A stretch of 63,185 nucleotides of DNA from positions 1 through 63,185 of the forward strand of contig NZ_QUDV01000009.1 in NCBI RefSeq assembly GCF_003477705.1, given 5' to 3'. Source of the DNA: Dorea sp. AF36-15AT. Its GTDB lineage: Bacteria; Bacillota; Clostridia; Lachnospirales; Lachnospiraceae. The notes under the pieces are model-generated. The model did no database searches, was not told the origin of the DNA, and worked only from the letters and a program-made list of their open reading frames with translations. The position numbers and the translations under genes were made by a program. Each line of letters starts with the position of its first letter. Positions within the stretch are counted from its first letter, which is position 1. Of this stretch, positions 35,921-46,083 are shown one piece after another.

Positions 35921-38900
35921 CTATGTAAAATATGTAAAAATCTTCTCTTTCAGCTTCTGTGCCTCGATCGGTTTGGTAAGATGTCCGTCCATTCCGGCCT
36001 TGCCGCATTCTACGATACTTTCTGATGTCACCTGCGCTGTCAGTGCCAGAATCGGAATCTTCTTCGCATCGCTCCGTTCCATTTGACGGATGTATCTGGC
36101 CGCCTCCAGTCCATCCATGACCGGCATCATGATATCCATCAGGATCATATCATATGTTCCAGGTTCAGAAGCAGCAAACATCTCCACAGCTTCTTTACCG
36201 TTCCACGCTTTATCTACCTTAATCTTCATATCCTCCAGGTAAAATTCCGCAATCTCCATATTAATCTCGTTATCCTCCGCCAGAAGTATATGAAGATTTT
36301 CTATTGCAGTGACATCTGATATTCCCCCTGTCTCTTTTATCATTTCGCTTTCTGTATCCAGCTCAAATGGTATCTGACAGGTAATTTTTGTCCCTTTCCC
36401 AAGCTCACTCTCTACCTGAACGGAACCATGCATTTTCTGAATCAGCCCCTGCACGATTGACATACCCAGACCGGTTCCTTTATACTGTGTTCTTGCATCT
36501 GACTGTTCCTGCGTAAATGGCTTAAATAAATGTTCTTCTACAAATTCCCGACTCATGCCAACACCGGTATCTGTAATGATAAATTCATAGTATACTATCT
36601 TTCCGTCACAGGATAATTCTCCGGCATAGGTCTCGATAGAACCGCCTTCTTTATTATATTTAATTGCATTACTAAACAGGTTCACCATAATCTGACGAAG
36701 CTGCAACGGACTTCCAATCAGCGATGTGTGTACCATATGTCCTCTGGAAATTCGATGTTCAAGTCCCATCTCCGTAAGCTGTGCTTCTACTAACGCTCTC
36801 ACTTCCCGCATCAATTCTACCAGATCAAATGGTTCTCTTGGAAGTTCAATCTGATCTACTTCAATCTTACTCATATCCAGCACATCATTTATCAATTCCA
36901 GAAGATGACCTGCTGAAATCTGTATTTTTTCCATACATTCTCTGCTCTTCTCCGGATCTTCTTCTGCCCGACGCATAATCTCCAACATACCCATGATACC
37001 ATTGATCGGCGTACGGATATCATGACTCATACGGTTCAGGAATTCTGTCTTCGCCTTACTTGCCAGATCTGCTTTATGAAATGCTGATTCCAGGCGTTCC
37101 TTTTCCTGATGCTCCTTCTCATGGAACTCTGATGTATCCTTAAACAGAATAATACCATGAACCACTCTGCTTTCCTGCTGCGTTCTGCTGTCATACACCA
37201 TATCTCTGGACATGAGCACCGTCTTCTGAAGCCAGTATAATCTTCTTTCTACACCGCGCTCACAGTATTCCACCGTAATCTGCTTCTCACCATTCTCAAA
37301 ACGCTCCAGAAGCTTTTCAGAAGAATCCATGATCCGGTAATTTTCCAGTGTGTCTTCCGTCACATATTTTCTGCGTTCTGCACAATATGCATTATAAGAA
37401 TACGGTGGTTCTATATGAGAATCAGAGTCAGGGTCACCCTCCGGATAATACACTTTTTCCAGACAGTCATGTGTCAATTCCACTGAATATATCGCCTGTG
37501 CCGTCTCCATCAGCGCATCTACATAATCACCGTTTTCCATCAGAGAATGTTTCACCTGATCATAATATCTGGTCAGCTGCAGCTTTTCATTCTGTGCAAC
37601 TTCCTTCCGGTCACGGAATGGTTCAAAGCCAAGGATAAAATGATGCAGACGTCCATCTGGCGCATGGTCCACATCCAGGATTGTCATACGTCCTCTCTTC
37701 ACAGGTGGTACATTTCCGCTCAGATATGACTGTATAATCTCCTTTTCCTTACTCAAATGTATCTGTATATAATCAATCTGCAGCTTCCTCCACATATCTC
37801 TACGAGTATCATCTGTAGCTAATATCTGCACAATCTGTTCGACTGCTCCGGAATAACTTCCTTCTTCCGCCAGGAAGAACTCGGAACCTGCACGCAGTAT
37901 CCGGTACTGATCCAACATAGCATCACAGTAAATACAATCTGTAAAATAGTATTCCTGTTTCCTCACCCAGGCCAGCAGGCTCCGGTTTTTTCTCTGTCTT
38001 TCCGCTGCCTCTTCCATCTTGGCATGATTCTTATCTACATACATATTCTTATCCGCCAATCGGAATAATTCCCGCATGGTACACTGTTCAAAATCACAGG
38101 ACAATGCATATCCTACTGCATAGCTTAGCGGCATCTCCGGGTGTTCTGCAGAATACGCAACCATATGCTCCCGAATCATCCGAAGCATTCTCCTTATCTC
38201 CGAATGATCCAGTCCATGAAATACTGCAATAAATTCATCGCCGCCATCTCTTCCTGTAAAATATTCAACTGGTACAGCTTTTCGCAATTCCACCGCAAAG
38301 GATCTGATATACTCATCCCCCTTTTCGTGACCCAGATTATTATTGATCGTACGCAGATTGTTCAGGTCAAATACACAGACTGCTGTCAGTCCATCCAACG
38401 GTACCGGTTCCGGGTTCCCCAGGATTTCTTCACATTTATTCTTATTTGGAAGTCCTGTCGCCTCATCCAGATATACCTTCTTCTGGAGCATACGATTCTG
38501 CGCTGCGAATCTCAATGCTTTGATCAGTTCAAATGCAATCAGGATAATAAGACCTGCAATATCCGCAAATACAATCTGCTCCAACACATTCAATGCTGAA
38601 GCTTTTCGCTGAGAATATGCTTCTGCATAACCAACCGCCTCATCACAGATGCCGAAAAAAGTCTCACTCTTCTCGATAATATCCGTATTCTCATACCCAT
38701 TCTCACGGACCGACAGAATCTCTTTTTTAAGTTCTTCAAAATAAGAGTCCAGTTCTTCCATCTTGTTCTGAAAATCCTTATCATCCAGACACACCAGGTT
38801 CAGATCACTACTTCCCTCTCGGAGTCCCTGAATATAGGAACTGATGGTATTCATCATCTTATCCTGTGGTTCTTCCGCATCTTCCAGCTTGATCATACGC

Positions 38901-39067
38901 TGGGTTTCGCCACGCACCAGTCCGGCATAATTCACCACTCGTGCAGTTCCCTGTATCTGTCCAACAAGCGATATGATGACAAAAAATAATATGATCAAAA
39001 TACTCGTCATCACCATCATCAATGTACGCATAATATATGTTAATTTATTTTGTGTCTTTTTCATCAT
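35921..39067 (-). CDS. Hybrid sensor kinase with GGDEF domain and receiver
   Basis: 1048 residues. Order: TM1 (about 10-35), external helical sensor with DUF-like QRMIKLEDAEEPQ, TM2 (about 165-185), a GGDEF domain (about 195-350) with intact TGRDGGDEFIAVFHG, a long linker with PAS-like sections (about 360-650), HisKA (FLNRMSHDIRTPINGIMGML), HATPase (LFSNAIKYNKEGG, DTGVGMSREF, GTGLGMSIV) and a C-terminal receiver (LLAEDNEINMEIAE, LMDIMMPVMDG). It may combine phosphorelay with cyclic-di-GMP synthesis or sensing. Partner regulator and signal unknown; no histidine phosphotransfer gene nearby. Confidence 0.93.
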   Translation of the reverse strand: MMKKTQNKLTYIMRTLMMVMTSILIILFFVIISLVGQIQGTARVVNYAGLVRGETQRMIKLEDAEEPQDKMMNTISSYIQGLREGSSDLNLVCLDDKDFQNKMEELDSYFEELKKEILSVRENGYENTDIIEKSETFFGICDEAVGYAEAYSQRKASALNVLEQIVFADIAGLIILIAFELIKALRFAAQNRMLQKKVYLDEATGLPNKNKCEEILGNPEPVPLDGLTAVCVFDLNNLRTINNNLGHEKGDEYIRSFAVELRKAVPVEYFTGRDGGDEFIAVFHGLDHSEIRRMLRMIREHMVAYSAEHPEMPLSYAVGYALSCDFEQCTMRELFRLADKNMYVDKNHAKMEEAAERQRKNRSLLAWVRKQEYYFTDCIYCDAMLDQYRILRAGSEFFLAEEGSYSGAVEQIVQILATDDTRRDMWRKLQIDYIQIHLSKEKEIIQSYLSGNVPPVKRGRMTILDVDHAPDGRLHHFILGFEPFRDRKEVAQNEKLQLTRYYDQVKHSLMENGDYVDALMETAQAIYSVELTHDCLEKVYYPEGDPDSDSHIEPPYSYNAYCAERRKYVTEDTLENYRIMDSSEKLLERFENGEKQITVEYCERGVERRLYWLQKTVLMSRDMVYDSRTQQESRVVHGIILFKDTSEFHEKEHQEKERLESAFHKADLASKAKTEFLNRMSHDIRTPINGIMGMLEIMRRAEEDPEKSRECMEKIQISAGHLLELINDVLDMSKIEVDQIELPREPFDLVELMREVRALVEAQLTEMGLEHRISRGHMVHTSLIGSPLQLRQIMVNLFSNAIKYNKEGGSIETYAGELSCDGKIVYYEFIITDTGVGMSREFVEEHLFKPFTQEQSDARTQYKGTGLGMSIVQGLIQKMHGSVQVESELGKGTKITCQIPFELDTESEMIKETGGISDVTAIENLHILLAEDNEINMEIAEFYLEDMKIKVDKAWNGKEAVEMFAASEPGTYDMILMDIMMPVMDGLEAARYIRQMERSDAKKIPILALTAQVTSESIVECGKAGMDGHLTKPIEAQKLKEKIFTYFT

Positions 39068-39253
39068 TTCTACTGCTCCGTATCACTCCAATTCTTTTCC
39101 CACACAGTCTTCCATCATAACGGAATCATTTTTCACAAGTACCGCAAATCCAAGACCTCGACTTATATATCGTAACAAACTTGCCTTATGCTTACAATAT
39201 CTTTACATCTGATTTTTGATTTGGTAAACTTCTCTCCAAACACAACCTCCCCC

Positions 39254-39390
39254 GAGGATGTCAAGTCATCGCTACAAACTTTTTAACCTTTTTTCCTTCG
39301 ATTTTTCCTATAAAACCGTTGTTTTGGAACGGAGGACGTTATATTGTTGTCACAAAATCAGTGGGGAGGATGTAACGTCATTGTCACATT
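39254..39390. repeat. Three imperfect direct repeats, IS-end-like
   Basis: Copies of a 25-bp unit at 39254-39278, 39332-39356 and 39366-39390 share the pattern GAGGAYGT...GTCAT/TTGT..CACAAA. On the minus strand the block begins TGTGACAATGACGTTACATC. Staggered subterminal repeats with a TGT start are seen at IS21-family ends, but no transposase is present. The remaining sequence in 39068-39460 has no gene I can support. Confidence 0.4.
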
Positions 39391-39460
39391 TATCCATCAA
39401 CAAATGTCATATTATTACCACTATAGCCAGCCTATCAAATCAAGCTTAGCGAAACTTAAA

Positions 39461-39663
39461 TTATGCCCAATATGGAATATACTTTTTATATCTGGGTGTT
39501 GTATCCGGGTCCATTACTTTAATATATCCACCTTCAACGGCACTGGTAAGAAGTCTCGATGCCTTGGCCTTCTCTTTTTCTCCCAAACCGAATATTTTTT
39601 GAATATCTGAATTAGAAATACCTTATCCTGGAGTATCGTTTCTTTTAACTTAATTATATCCAT
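39461..39663 (-). pseudogene. Remnant of an AlbA/RecG-like transcriptional regulator
   Basis: In one minus-strand frame (39461-39622) the translation ISNSDIQKIFGLGEKEKAKA then SRLLTSAVEGGYIKV and PRYKKYIPYWA-stop is read. This is the winged-helix end typical of Schlafen/AlbA_2-type ATP-binding regulators. A stop at 39623-39625 interrupts that frame. Upstream, a good RBS and ATG (39663) open MDIIKLKETILQDKVF in another frame that runs out of phase through the remnant. I read this as a decayed gene end with frameshift, not a functional 49-residue protein. Confidence 0.6.
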
Positions 39664-39735
39664 GCTGCCGCCCCTTTTCCTGTGTAATATCGATACATAA
39701 AATAAGATCAAATCGCCGCAAAAATATGCGGCTTT

Positions 39736-40077
39736 TTATAGCATCATAATAATTGCATCTATAATAATTTCCGTCACCAAACTAAGAAGCACACTTCCTA
39801 ATATCGTGCAAAGAACAATCCCAATTATAGGATGTCTTACCTTCCATTTTGTCATCATCCCATATATTTTCTGCTCTAAACAACTTTCTTTGTCCCAGAA
39901 CGAAGACATCTTGCTTTTCTTTACACAGCCTTCCGTCTTTTCTTTGCTGATTTTCCCAACCATATACGCATATAAGTACATTCTGTAATAAGTAAGCCTT
40001 CTCTGCATTCTTTCTTCTATATCATTTTTTGTTTCGGCAAAAAATTGCATATCATTATAGTTATAAACGTAATCCAT
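39736..40077 (-). CDS. Hypothetical membrane protein
   Basis: 113 residues, unrecognised. The N-terminal 75 residues are charged (NDIEERMQRRLTYYRMYLYA), and the C-terminal 30 residues form one membrane helix (IIGIVLCTILGSVLLSLVTE). Lies in the decayed accessory stretch between the AlbA remnant and the KilA-N pseudogene. Function unknown. Confidence 0.55.
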   Translation of the reverse strand: MDYVYNYNDMQFFAETKNDIEERMQRRLTYYRMYLYAYMVGKISKEKTEGCVKKSKMSSFWDKESCLEQKIYGMMTKWKVRHPIIGIVLCTILGSVLLSLVTEIIIDAIIMML

Positions 40078-40158
40078 ATTTTTCCTCTTCCTTGGCTGTT
40101 ATATCCTACATCAAATATTATGATATAGGAAAAATACTTTACAAAATTCTCCTCAAAT

Positions 40159-40897
40159 TCATACCTCTGGCATTCCTCCATCACTCTCTATCATTTTAAT
40201 CTCTTCAGCTGCATTCAAGACATTCAGCTGATATTCAGCAATCTCTTGTAATATTTTAAATCTTTCTCCTTTTTCTTTTCCTTCACGCAGCATCTGTGCA
40301 TTATGTGATTCCAGATTGGATAGAACTGTTAATTCATTAATTGTTGCAAAATCTCTGACATTGTTTTTCTTCGCAAGTTCAGGATTTGCCTCTCTCCATG
40401 CTTTCGCCGTAAATCCAAATAATGCTACATTTAATATATCTGCTTCTTCCGCATATGCCAGCCATTGAAGGTTTTCTCTGTAATTCATTTGAGGAAGCAA
40501 GTATCTTTTTACAGCATCCGTCTGGATCAGATAATTATTTTTACTTAAAAAACGTTTTGCATCCCATTCCTTTTGTCCAGAATTGTTTTCTTCTTCCTTT
40601 AACCGTTGAATTTGTTTCATTTGCCCATTCCGAAACACTAGGTGTAAAAGTCAATAACCCTGCTTGCTTTTTAAAGTGTTCGGATTCGAACACTTTAAAA
40701 TTGGGATTATATATCTGTTCCCATACAGACAAATATTCCAAAGTACCACGATTTCTTAACCAATTTCTTACCACATCTGCTGCCCTGACAGAATCTGATT
40801 TAGCTTTAGCAATATCTGTAATACAAATATAATCATCTAACTCCTGTTTCGAAATAGAAATCTGCACGTTTTGCACTTCAATTATTTTATTCTTCAT
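40159..40897 (-). pseudogene. KilA-N domain protein, broken by internal deletion and frameshift
   Basis: The 5' part (40541-40897) encodes the KilA-N start: ISKQELDDYICITDIAKAKS, VVRNWLRNRGTLEYLSVWEQ and TFTPSVSEWANETNS. The frame then shifts. The 3' part (from about 40620) continues IQRLKEEENNS, EWDAKRFLSKNNYLIQTDAV and ILNVALFGFTAKAWREANPE, the usual C-terminal half. The family's central block (Gly-rich segment and EFASWISPEFKLYLIKEF-type motif) is missing, so about 40 residues were deleted at the junction. KilA-N proteins are phage and plasmid DNA-binding proteins. Confidence 0.82.
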
Positions 40898-41093
40898 TCA
40901 CATCTTCCTTTACGATAAGATTATCCATCCTTACTCTATACGCCAACAAACGTAACACATAATCTGGCATCTTTCTGGTTCCTCGTTCCCACTCTGTTAC
41001 TGTTCTGTATGGAATTTCAAAATATTCACAAAATTCCTTTCTGTTCATTCCGGTACTTTCTCGTAATTCTTTTATTTTATCTTTTATTTCCAT
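40887..41093 (-). CDS. XRE-family helix-turn-helix regulator
   Basis: 68 residues from the ATG at 41093 (MEIKDKIKELRESTGMNRKE; RBS GGGGGAG). HTH: MNRKEFCEYFEIPYRTVTEWERGTRKMPDYV in pattern, with the recognition helix at YRTVTEWERG. Overlaps the KilA-N start by 11 nt, so the two formed one unit. Small Cro-like regulators of this type often pair with KilA-N or toxin genes in mobile DNA. Confidence 0.82.
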   Translation of the reverse strand: MEIKDKIKELRESTGMNRKEFCEYFEIPYRTVTEWERGTRKMPDYVLRLLAYRVRMDNLIVKEDVNEE

Positions 41094-41169
41094 TTTCTCC
41101 CCCCTTTTCATTTACACATTGTGTATGTATTGTAGCATATTTTTTCATTTATTACTACATCTATCATCT

Positions 41170-42861
41170 TCATTTTGGTATGCTCTCTGAAAGGCATAGT
41201 CTCCCATACCCCACCTGATTATTGGGATATTCTGCAAATCCCGGCAGCTCTCTCGCCCCCCTTCTAAGATATGCCTTTACTTTCTCCCCATACAGGTAGG
41301 GATCATTTTCTTTTATGATTCCCCATTCCATCAGTAGTGCTGCGCTCCCTGTTACAAATGGTACTGCAAATGAAGTCCCTGTATACTCTCCATATCCTCC
41401 ACCTGTCGCCACACTTCTTACCGCCACCCCGGGTGCCACAAGATCCGGCTTCGCCGTTTCCCAGAAAGTGTTTTCGTCTGCCGGACCACGTCCGGAGAAA
41501 TCCGCATAGGTAAATGTTCTTGCATCATATGCACCAATGGTGATCACCCGACTTGCCGTTGCCGGTATGGTCATGGTTGCCTGTGCACTTGGCCTGGTAA
41601 ATCCGGTTCCGCTATTTAGCACACCACCTCCCGGAAGCCAAAGGTCATATCTTCCATCTACCACTCGATTGCCAGTCAGAATGATCTGCCACAGCCCAGA
41701 AGCAATATAATCGTTTACTGCCAGAAAATCAATAAAGATTTCCTGTCTTGTGCTGTAAGGAGCTGGCATGCCATAGTATAAAAACAGTTCTGTCTGTCCT
41801 ACACGAAATCGCTGTGGTCCAAGCACTTCCTGCAATGGTCCGATCTGTATACCTGACGGATTCACAAGCGTAATGCTCATTTCATCCGTGTAATTCTTCC
41901 AGATCTGTACATTTAATCCTGCTTCTTTTTCCTGTACCGCCAGTTCTGTCCGTTGTTCCTCACCGGTTCTTACTATGCCGGAAGCATGCCCTGCTCCGAC
42001 GCCTTCATTGCCTGCTCCCACACAGATGCAGCATCGTCCCAGTCCCGCCACGCTGTCCAGATAACGCTCAACCAACGACTGTCCGTTGTGCGCGCCGTAT
42101 GAATTGCCGAAACTGATATTCACTGCCACAGGCATGTCAAGTTCTATACTTTTCCGAATCACATAGTCTACACCTCGCATCAGTTCCGTTGTCCTTGGGA
42201 ATCCTTCTTGCCTTGGCAGTCCCATTTTCACCACAATTAGTTCACTCTCCGATGCTACCTCTGCTGCAATTCCAGCAACTGCTGTTCCGTGTCCGGAACT
42301 GTCAACGCTTGGTACTATACGATATCGTTCTGCTAAATTTCCTGCGCTTAGTGCTTGATTAATTTCTTCCGAAATATATTCTTTTCCATTTGTCTGATCC
42401 CAAAGGTAACGGATTCTTGTGCTTCCATCCGCTTTGAGAAATGCATCCAAACTATAATCAATCCCGGAATCTATCATACCGATCAGCACTCCCTTTCCGG
42501 ATAACCCAAACCGGGAACCTTGTACTGAATCAATACAAGACACCCTCTTTCCATTTGCAATCTGAAAATATAATCGTTTCGGCTTTTCTATATATTCTAC
42601 CTGTGGAATCGCAGACAATTGATCAATCACAGACTCTCGCACTGTCACAATCATATACTCATTCAAAAGCACTGTCATGTCCACAACCAGTGGACGGATC
42701 ATATCTATATCTCCGGAATATTTTACGATCAGCTCCCACTCTTTTTCAATGGGATCATAGCCCACATCCAGAATCTCAGACCGTTCTCTTTCATTCTCGT
42801 CTGCATCTAATGCTAAGTTTAATAAATTCTCCAGCTTCTGATTATTCACACTTCGCTCCAC
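41170..42861 (-). CDS. Subtilisin-like S8 peptidase (Csp-type)
   Basis: 563 residues. Catalytic triad visible: Asp in IGMIDSGIDYSLDAF, His in SSGHGTAVAGIAAEVASES, Ser in YTGTSFAVPFVTGSAALLME. A long insertion (about 300-410) with a jelly-roll-like stretch sits between His and Ser, as in Csp germination proteases and related Lachnospiraceae S8 enzymes. No signal peptide; the N-terminal about 90 residues look like a prodomain. The GTG at 42861 has a poor RBS; the GTG at 42849 has GGAG 4 nt upstream and may be the true start. The role in spore germination is possible but unproven. Confidence 0.92.
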   Translation of the reverse strand: MERSVNNQKLENLLNLALDADENERERSEILDVGYDPIEKEWELIVKYSGDIDMIRPLVVDMTVLLNEYMIVTVRESVIDQLSAIPQVEYIEKPKRLYFQIANGKRVSCIDSVQGSRFGLSGKGVLIGMIDSGIDYSLDAFLKADGSTRIRYLWDQTNGKEYISEEINQALSAGNLAERYRIVPSVDSSGHGTAVAGIAAEVASESELIVVKMGLPRQEGFPRTTELMRGVDYVIRKSIELDMPVAVNISFGNSYGAHNGQSLVERYLDSVAGLGRCCICVGAGNEGVGAGHASGIVRTGEEQRTELAVQEKEAGLNVQIWKNYTDEMSITLVNPSGIQIGPLQEVLGPQRFRVGQTELFLYYGMPAPYSTRQEIFIDFLAVNDYIASGLWQIILTGNRVVDGRYDLWLPGGGVLNSGTGFTRPSAQATMTIPATASRVITIGAYDARTFTYADFSGRGPADENTFWETAKPDLVAPGVAVRSVATGGGYGEYTGTSFAVPFVTGSAALLMEWGIIKENDPYLYGEKVKAYLRRGARELPGFAEYPNNQVGYGRLCLSESIPK

Positions 42862-42928
42862 ACGTTCACGCTTTTATTCTCATATCTATGAAATGAATAA
42901 CCTGCTAATGATGCTTTATTGCATAAAA

Positions 42929-42957
42929 TAAGGCGCACGGTCAATCCGTGCGCCTTA
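42929..42957 (-). terminator. Terminator downstream of PPi-PFK
   Basis: TAAGGCGCACGG / CCGTGCGCCTTA, a 12-bp perfect stem with 5-nt loop, followed on the minus strand by TTTTATG. It insulates the phosphofructokinase gene from the S8 peptidase gene. Confidence 0.85.
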
Positions 42958-42984
42958 CAATAATATATCATTATTCAAATCTAA

Positions 42985-44652
42985 TTAGATCTCTTCGCCT
43001 TTTTCAAGTGCAAGTGTTCTTGTTGTGATATCACATACAGAAGCTGGTCCATAGTACTGGATAGCACCTGGGAATAAGAATGCAGTCTCAACAGCCCACT
43101 GATCTCTGTGTGCCTCAAAGTACTTGAATGGAGCTCCATCAAGCTCTGTAAGTGCTTTTCTGATAACCGGCTTATCTTTACCATTTCTTCTTTCCATGTT
43201 CATCATCTTAGTGATCGGCATACCGCCTGCAACCCACTCTTCAGCCGGCTTAGACAGGTTAGATACCTTAGAAAGATATCCATTGAAGCCATACTGGATC
43301 AGCATGAATGCATTGTATCCAAGTGAATAGCAGTAGTCAGCATCGAAGTTAGATGGGAATGCACATCTTCCTTCGTATCCGAAGAAGTGATGCTGTGTAG
43401 CGAATTTACCTGTGTATGTTCCTGCTGCTTTTCTCTCAGCAAGCTTGTCAGCTACCAGTGCTGCAAACAACTTCTCAGACTCGATCAGAGATACCTGTAC
43501 GTTACCGTGCGGATCTCTCTCAAGGAACAGCTGCTGCTGAATTCCCTGCGGCAGAATCTCAAATACAGACATAGACTCTTTTGTAAGTCCAGCCTTGATG
43601 AATTCATATTTAGCATCCCATGATGGAAGTGCATTGAACTCTTCTGTCTTCTCACCCGCAAGAAGCTCATTGATCTCAGCGATCAGTACAGAGAATTCAG
43701 GAACGAACTCTACGATACCCTCTGGGATAATAGCTACACCGAAGTTATCTCCGTTAGCTGCTCTCTTCTCTACAGAATCAGCAATGTAATCAGCGATCTC
43801 AGACAGTGACATCTTCTTAGCTGCTACTTCCTCACCGATCAGGCAGATGTTCGGCTGAGTCTCAAGTGCACACTCCAGTGCTACGTGAGAAGCTGAACGT
43901 CCCATAACCTTGATGAAGTGCCAGTACTTTTTAGCTGAGTTAGCATCTCTCTCGATGTTACCGATCAGCTCGCTGTATGTCTTAGTTGCTGTATCGAAAC
44001 CAAATGAACACTCGATATCTTCATTCTTAAGGTCTCCGTCGATTGTCTTAGGGCATCCGATTACCTGAACGCCTGTGTTATTAGCCGCCATATACTCAGC
44101 AAGTGTACATGCATTTGTATTAGAATCGTCTCCACCGATGATAACGATCGCTGTGATTCCGTGCTTCTTGCATACTTCTGCTGCTACTGCAAACTGCTCC
44201 GGAGTCTCAAGCTTCGTTCTTCCGGAACCGATGATATCAAATCCACCGGTATTTCTATACTGATCAATGTACTCATCTGTCATCTCGATGTATTTATCTT
44301 CCAAAAGTCCGCTCGGACCACCCTTGAATCCAAGGAGGACATTGTCCTTGTTAGTAGCCTTCAGTGCATCATACAGACCACTTACTACGTTGTGTCCACC
44401 AGGAGCCTGCCCACCTGACAGGATAACACCTACAACCTGCTTCTTATCTGCAGCTGTGTTCTGTCCTTTTATAAATGTGATCTCCGGCTTTCCATATGTG
44501 TTAGGGAAAAGCTCTGCAATCTTCTCCTGATCAGCAACGCTCTGAGTTGCTTCTCCTTCTTTTACGCTGATTTCTGCGATACCATTTCTGAGCATTCCAG
44601 GAAGTTTTGGAGTATACTCATATCTTGCCTTCTGAAGTGGTGAAATTCTCAT
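42985..44652 (-). CDS. pfp: Diphosphate--fructose-6-phosphate 1-phosphotransferase
   Basis: 555 residues, the long PPi-PFK type. Start chosen at the ATG at 44652 ([20 protein letters not shown]), 8 nt after GGAG; an ATG 6 bases upstream is too close. [21 protein letters not shown] and [15 protein letters not shown] carry the Asp that favours pyrophosphate over ATP, and [11 protein letters not shown] is the catalytic loop. Reversible glycolytic enzyme using PPi, which spares ATP in fermentative Clostridia. Confidence 0.96.
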   Translation of the reverse strand: MRISPLQKARYEYTPKLPGMLRNGIAEISVKEGEATQSVADQEKIAELFPNTYGKPEITFIKGQNTAADKKQVVGVILSGGQAPGGHNVVSGLYDALKATNKDNVLLGFKGGPSGLLEDKYIEMTDEYIDQYRNTGGFDIIGSGRTKLETPEQFAVAAEVCKKHGITAIVIIGGDDSNTNACTLAEYMAANNTGVQVIGCPKTIDGDLKNEDIECSFGFDTATKTYSELIGNIERDANSAKKYWHFIKVMGRSASHVALECALETQPNICLIGEEVAAKKMSLSEIADYIADSVEKRAANGDNFGVAIIPEGIVEFVPEFSVLIAEINELLAGEKTEEFNALPSWDAKYEFIKAGLTKESMSVFEILPQGIQQQLFLERDPHGNVQVSLIESEKLFAALVADKLAERKAAGTYTGKFATQHHFFGYEGRCAFPSNFDADYCYSLGYNAFMLIQYGFNGYLSKVSNLSKPAEEWVAGGMPITKMMNMERRNGKDKPVIRKALTELDGAPFKYFEAHRDQWAVETAFLFPGAIQYYGPASVCDITTRTLALEKGEEI

Positions 44653-44741
44653 AATCATTTCTCCTTTATTATAATGTTTATTAATTAACCCATTCGGTTC
44701 CTCACGTATTTTACCATAAACACACGCACTCTTCAAATATT

Positions 44742-45758
44742 TTAATTAAATCCGATAATCTTTCTTGCAAGCAGATATGCCAGTGATGAAATCTTACGTC
44801 CGGACTTGCCCGGAAGATTCATACTCTGACCAAGAATGCCATATCGAATACGTACAAATGTCTTCTTATCCTTCTGTCTCAGATATTTCCAGAGTTCCTT
44901 CTTCTTTTCCATATTCTCCGGATCTTTGGAGCGAATGCACAAAATAGAAGAAACGGTCATCATGATTGCCAGATATTTTTCCATATATGCGCGCAGTTTT
45001 TTATTAGAAATCTGACGCATCTGGTACATATCTATCATCGTTCTGGTTACAAATATCTGCTGGTCAACACGCTTGATCATAACCTTTTCATTGACCGACT
45101 GATCTTCTCGTCCAATATAATATCTGTAGAAATCCTCATCCATATAATACATCTTACGTACATGTGGAAGCGGATAATATACATAGATATTATCTACATA
45201 GAACGTATGCTTCGGTAATGTAAGCTGACACAGTTTCAGCATATCAGTACGATAAATAACTGAATGCATCAAAATATACTGATCAATATGGAATCTGCCC
45301 ACATCTGACCATTTAAAAATCTGGTTCTGAGGCAGTACATTACGGTAATGAATCACCTTCTTATGCGATACTCCCTCTTTTTCATATACATAATTGGCTA
45401 TAAGCATATCTACTTCTTCGCCATGTTCTTCCATCTTCTTCAGTACATTCAAAATATTCTGTAATGATTCTGTATTAACCCAGTCATCACTGTCTACAAC
45501 TTTAAAATATTTTCCCTCGGCATTGGCAAGTCCATAATTAACTGCGTCACCATGTCCACCATTCTCTTTGTCAATCACGCGGATAATATCCGGATACTTT
45601 TCTGCATACTCATGTCCAATCTTAGATGTATTATCTTTTGATCCATCATTCACAATAATAATCTCTACATCTTCCCCGCCGGTAAGAATGGTCTCAATCG
45701 CATGCGCCATGTATTCCTGCGAATTATAACAGGGAATTGCAAATGAAATATACTTCAT
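44742..45758 (-). CDS. Family 2 glycosyltransferase
   Basis: 338 residues. GT-A fold N-terminus: [53 protein letters not shown] and the metal-binding [15 protein letters not shown]. The C-terminal part is basic and amphipathic ([17 protein letters not shown]), perhaps a membrane contact. Substrate unknown; probably envelope polysaccharide or glycolipid. RBS GAAAGGA lies upstream. Confidence 0.92.
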   Translation of the reverse strand: MKYISFAIPCYNSQEYMAHAIETILTGGEDVEIIIVNDGSKDNTSKIGHEYAEKYPDIIRVIDKENGGHGDAVNYGLANAEGKYFKVVDSDDWVNTESLQNILNVLKKMEEHGEEVDMLIANYVYEKEGVSHKKVIHYRNVLPQNQIFKWSDVGRFHIDQYILMHSVIYRTDMLKLCQLTLPKHTFYVDNIYVYYPLPHVRKMYYMDEDFYRYYIGREDQSVNEKVMIKRVDQQIFVTRTMIDMYQMRQISNKKLRAYMEKYLAIMMTVSSILCIRSKDPENMEKKKELWKYLRQKDKKTFVRIRYGILGQSMNLPGKSGRKISSLAYLLARKIIGFN

Positions 45759-46083
45759 AAATCTATCCTTTCACTTCATTCAATAGATACCATAATAGTA
45801 TATCCCATTTTATCACTTTTTCCAATTCGCCTTTTTTACCAAAAAATGTCCGAAAAGGTCGTAAATATGCCGTCATAACTCCAGTTGTTCACAGTTTGTT
45901 CATTTTTCTTTCAAAAATACTTCACTTATTAAACCTTATTTTTTCACAGATACCGGCTATACTATAATCATCAACAAGAGATAGACGATAAGTAAATTAA
46001 CATAGATAAAACTTTTTCATAATACGTGCCGGGCCCGCGAAAGCGGTGACCCGGCATCCTCCCTTTTAGGACTCTTTTTCATT
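45759..46083. other. 325-bp gene-free region with GNRA-capped hairpin
   Basis: No ORF is supported. At 46027-46056, TGCCGGG and CCCGGCA close a second stem CCGC-GAAA-GCGG, with a C/TGA internal loop. On the minus strand this lies upstream-to-downstream of nothing but the GT2 promoter region, and it is just past the PrsW stop, so it probably terminates PrsW transcription although no long T run follows. A TATACTATAAT stretch near 45960 could be a plus-strand -10 for a short transcript ending at the hairpin. Confidence 0.5.

Noticed and set aside
39514..39663. Genuine 49-residue protein
   Set aside because: Another frame of the same DNA encodes a recognisable C-terminal domain, so the open frame is a by-product of a frameshifted remnant.
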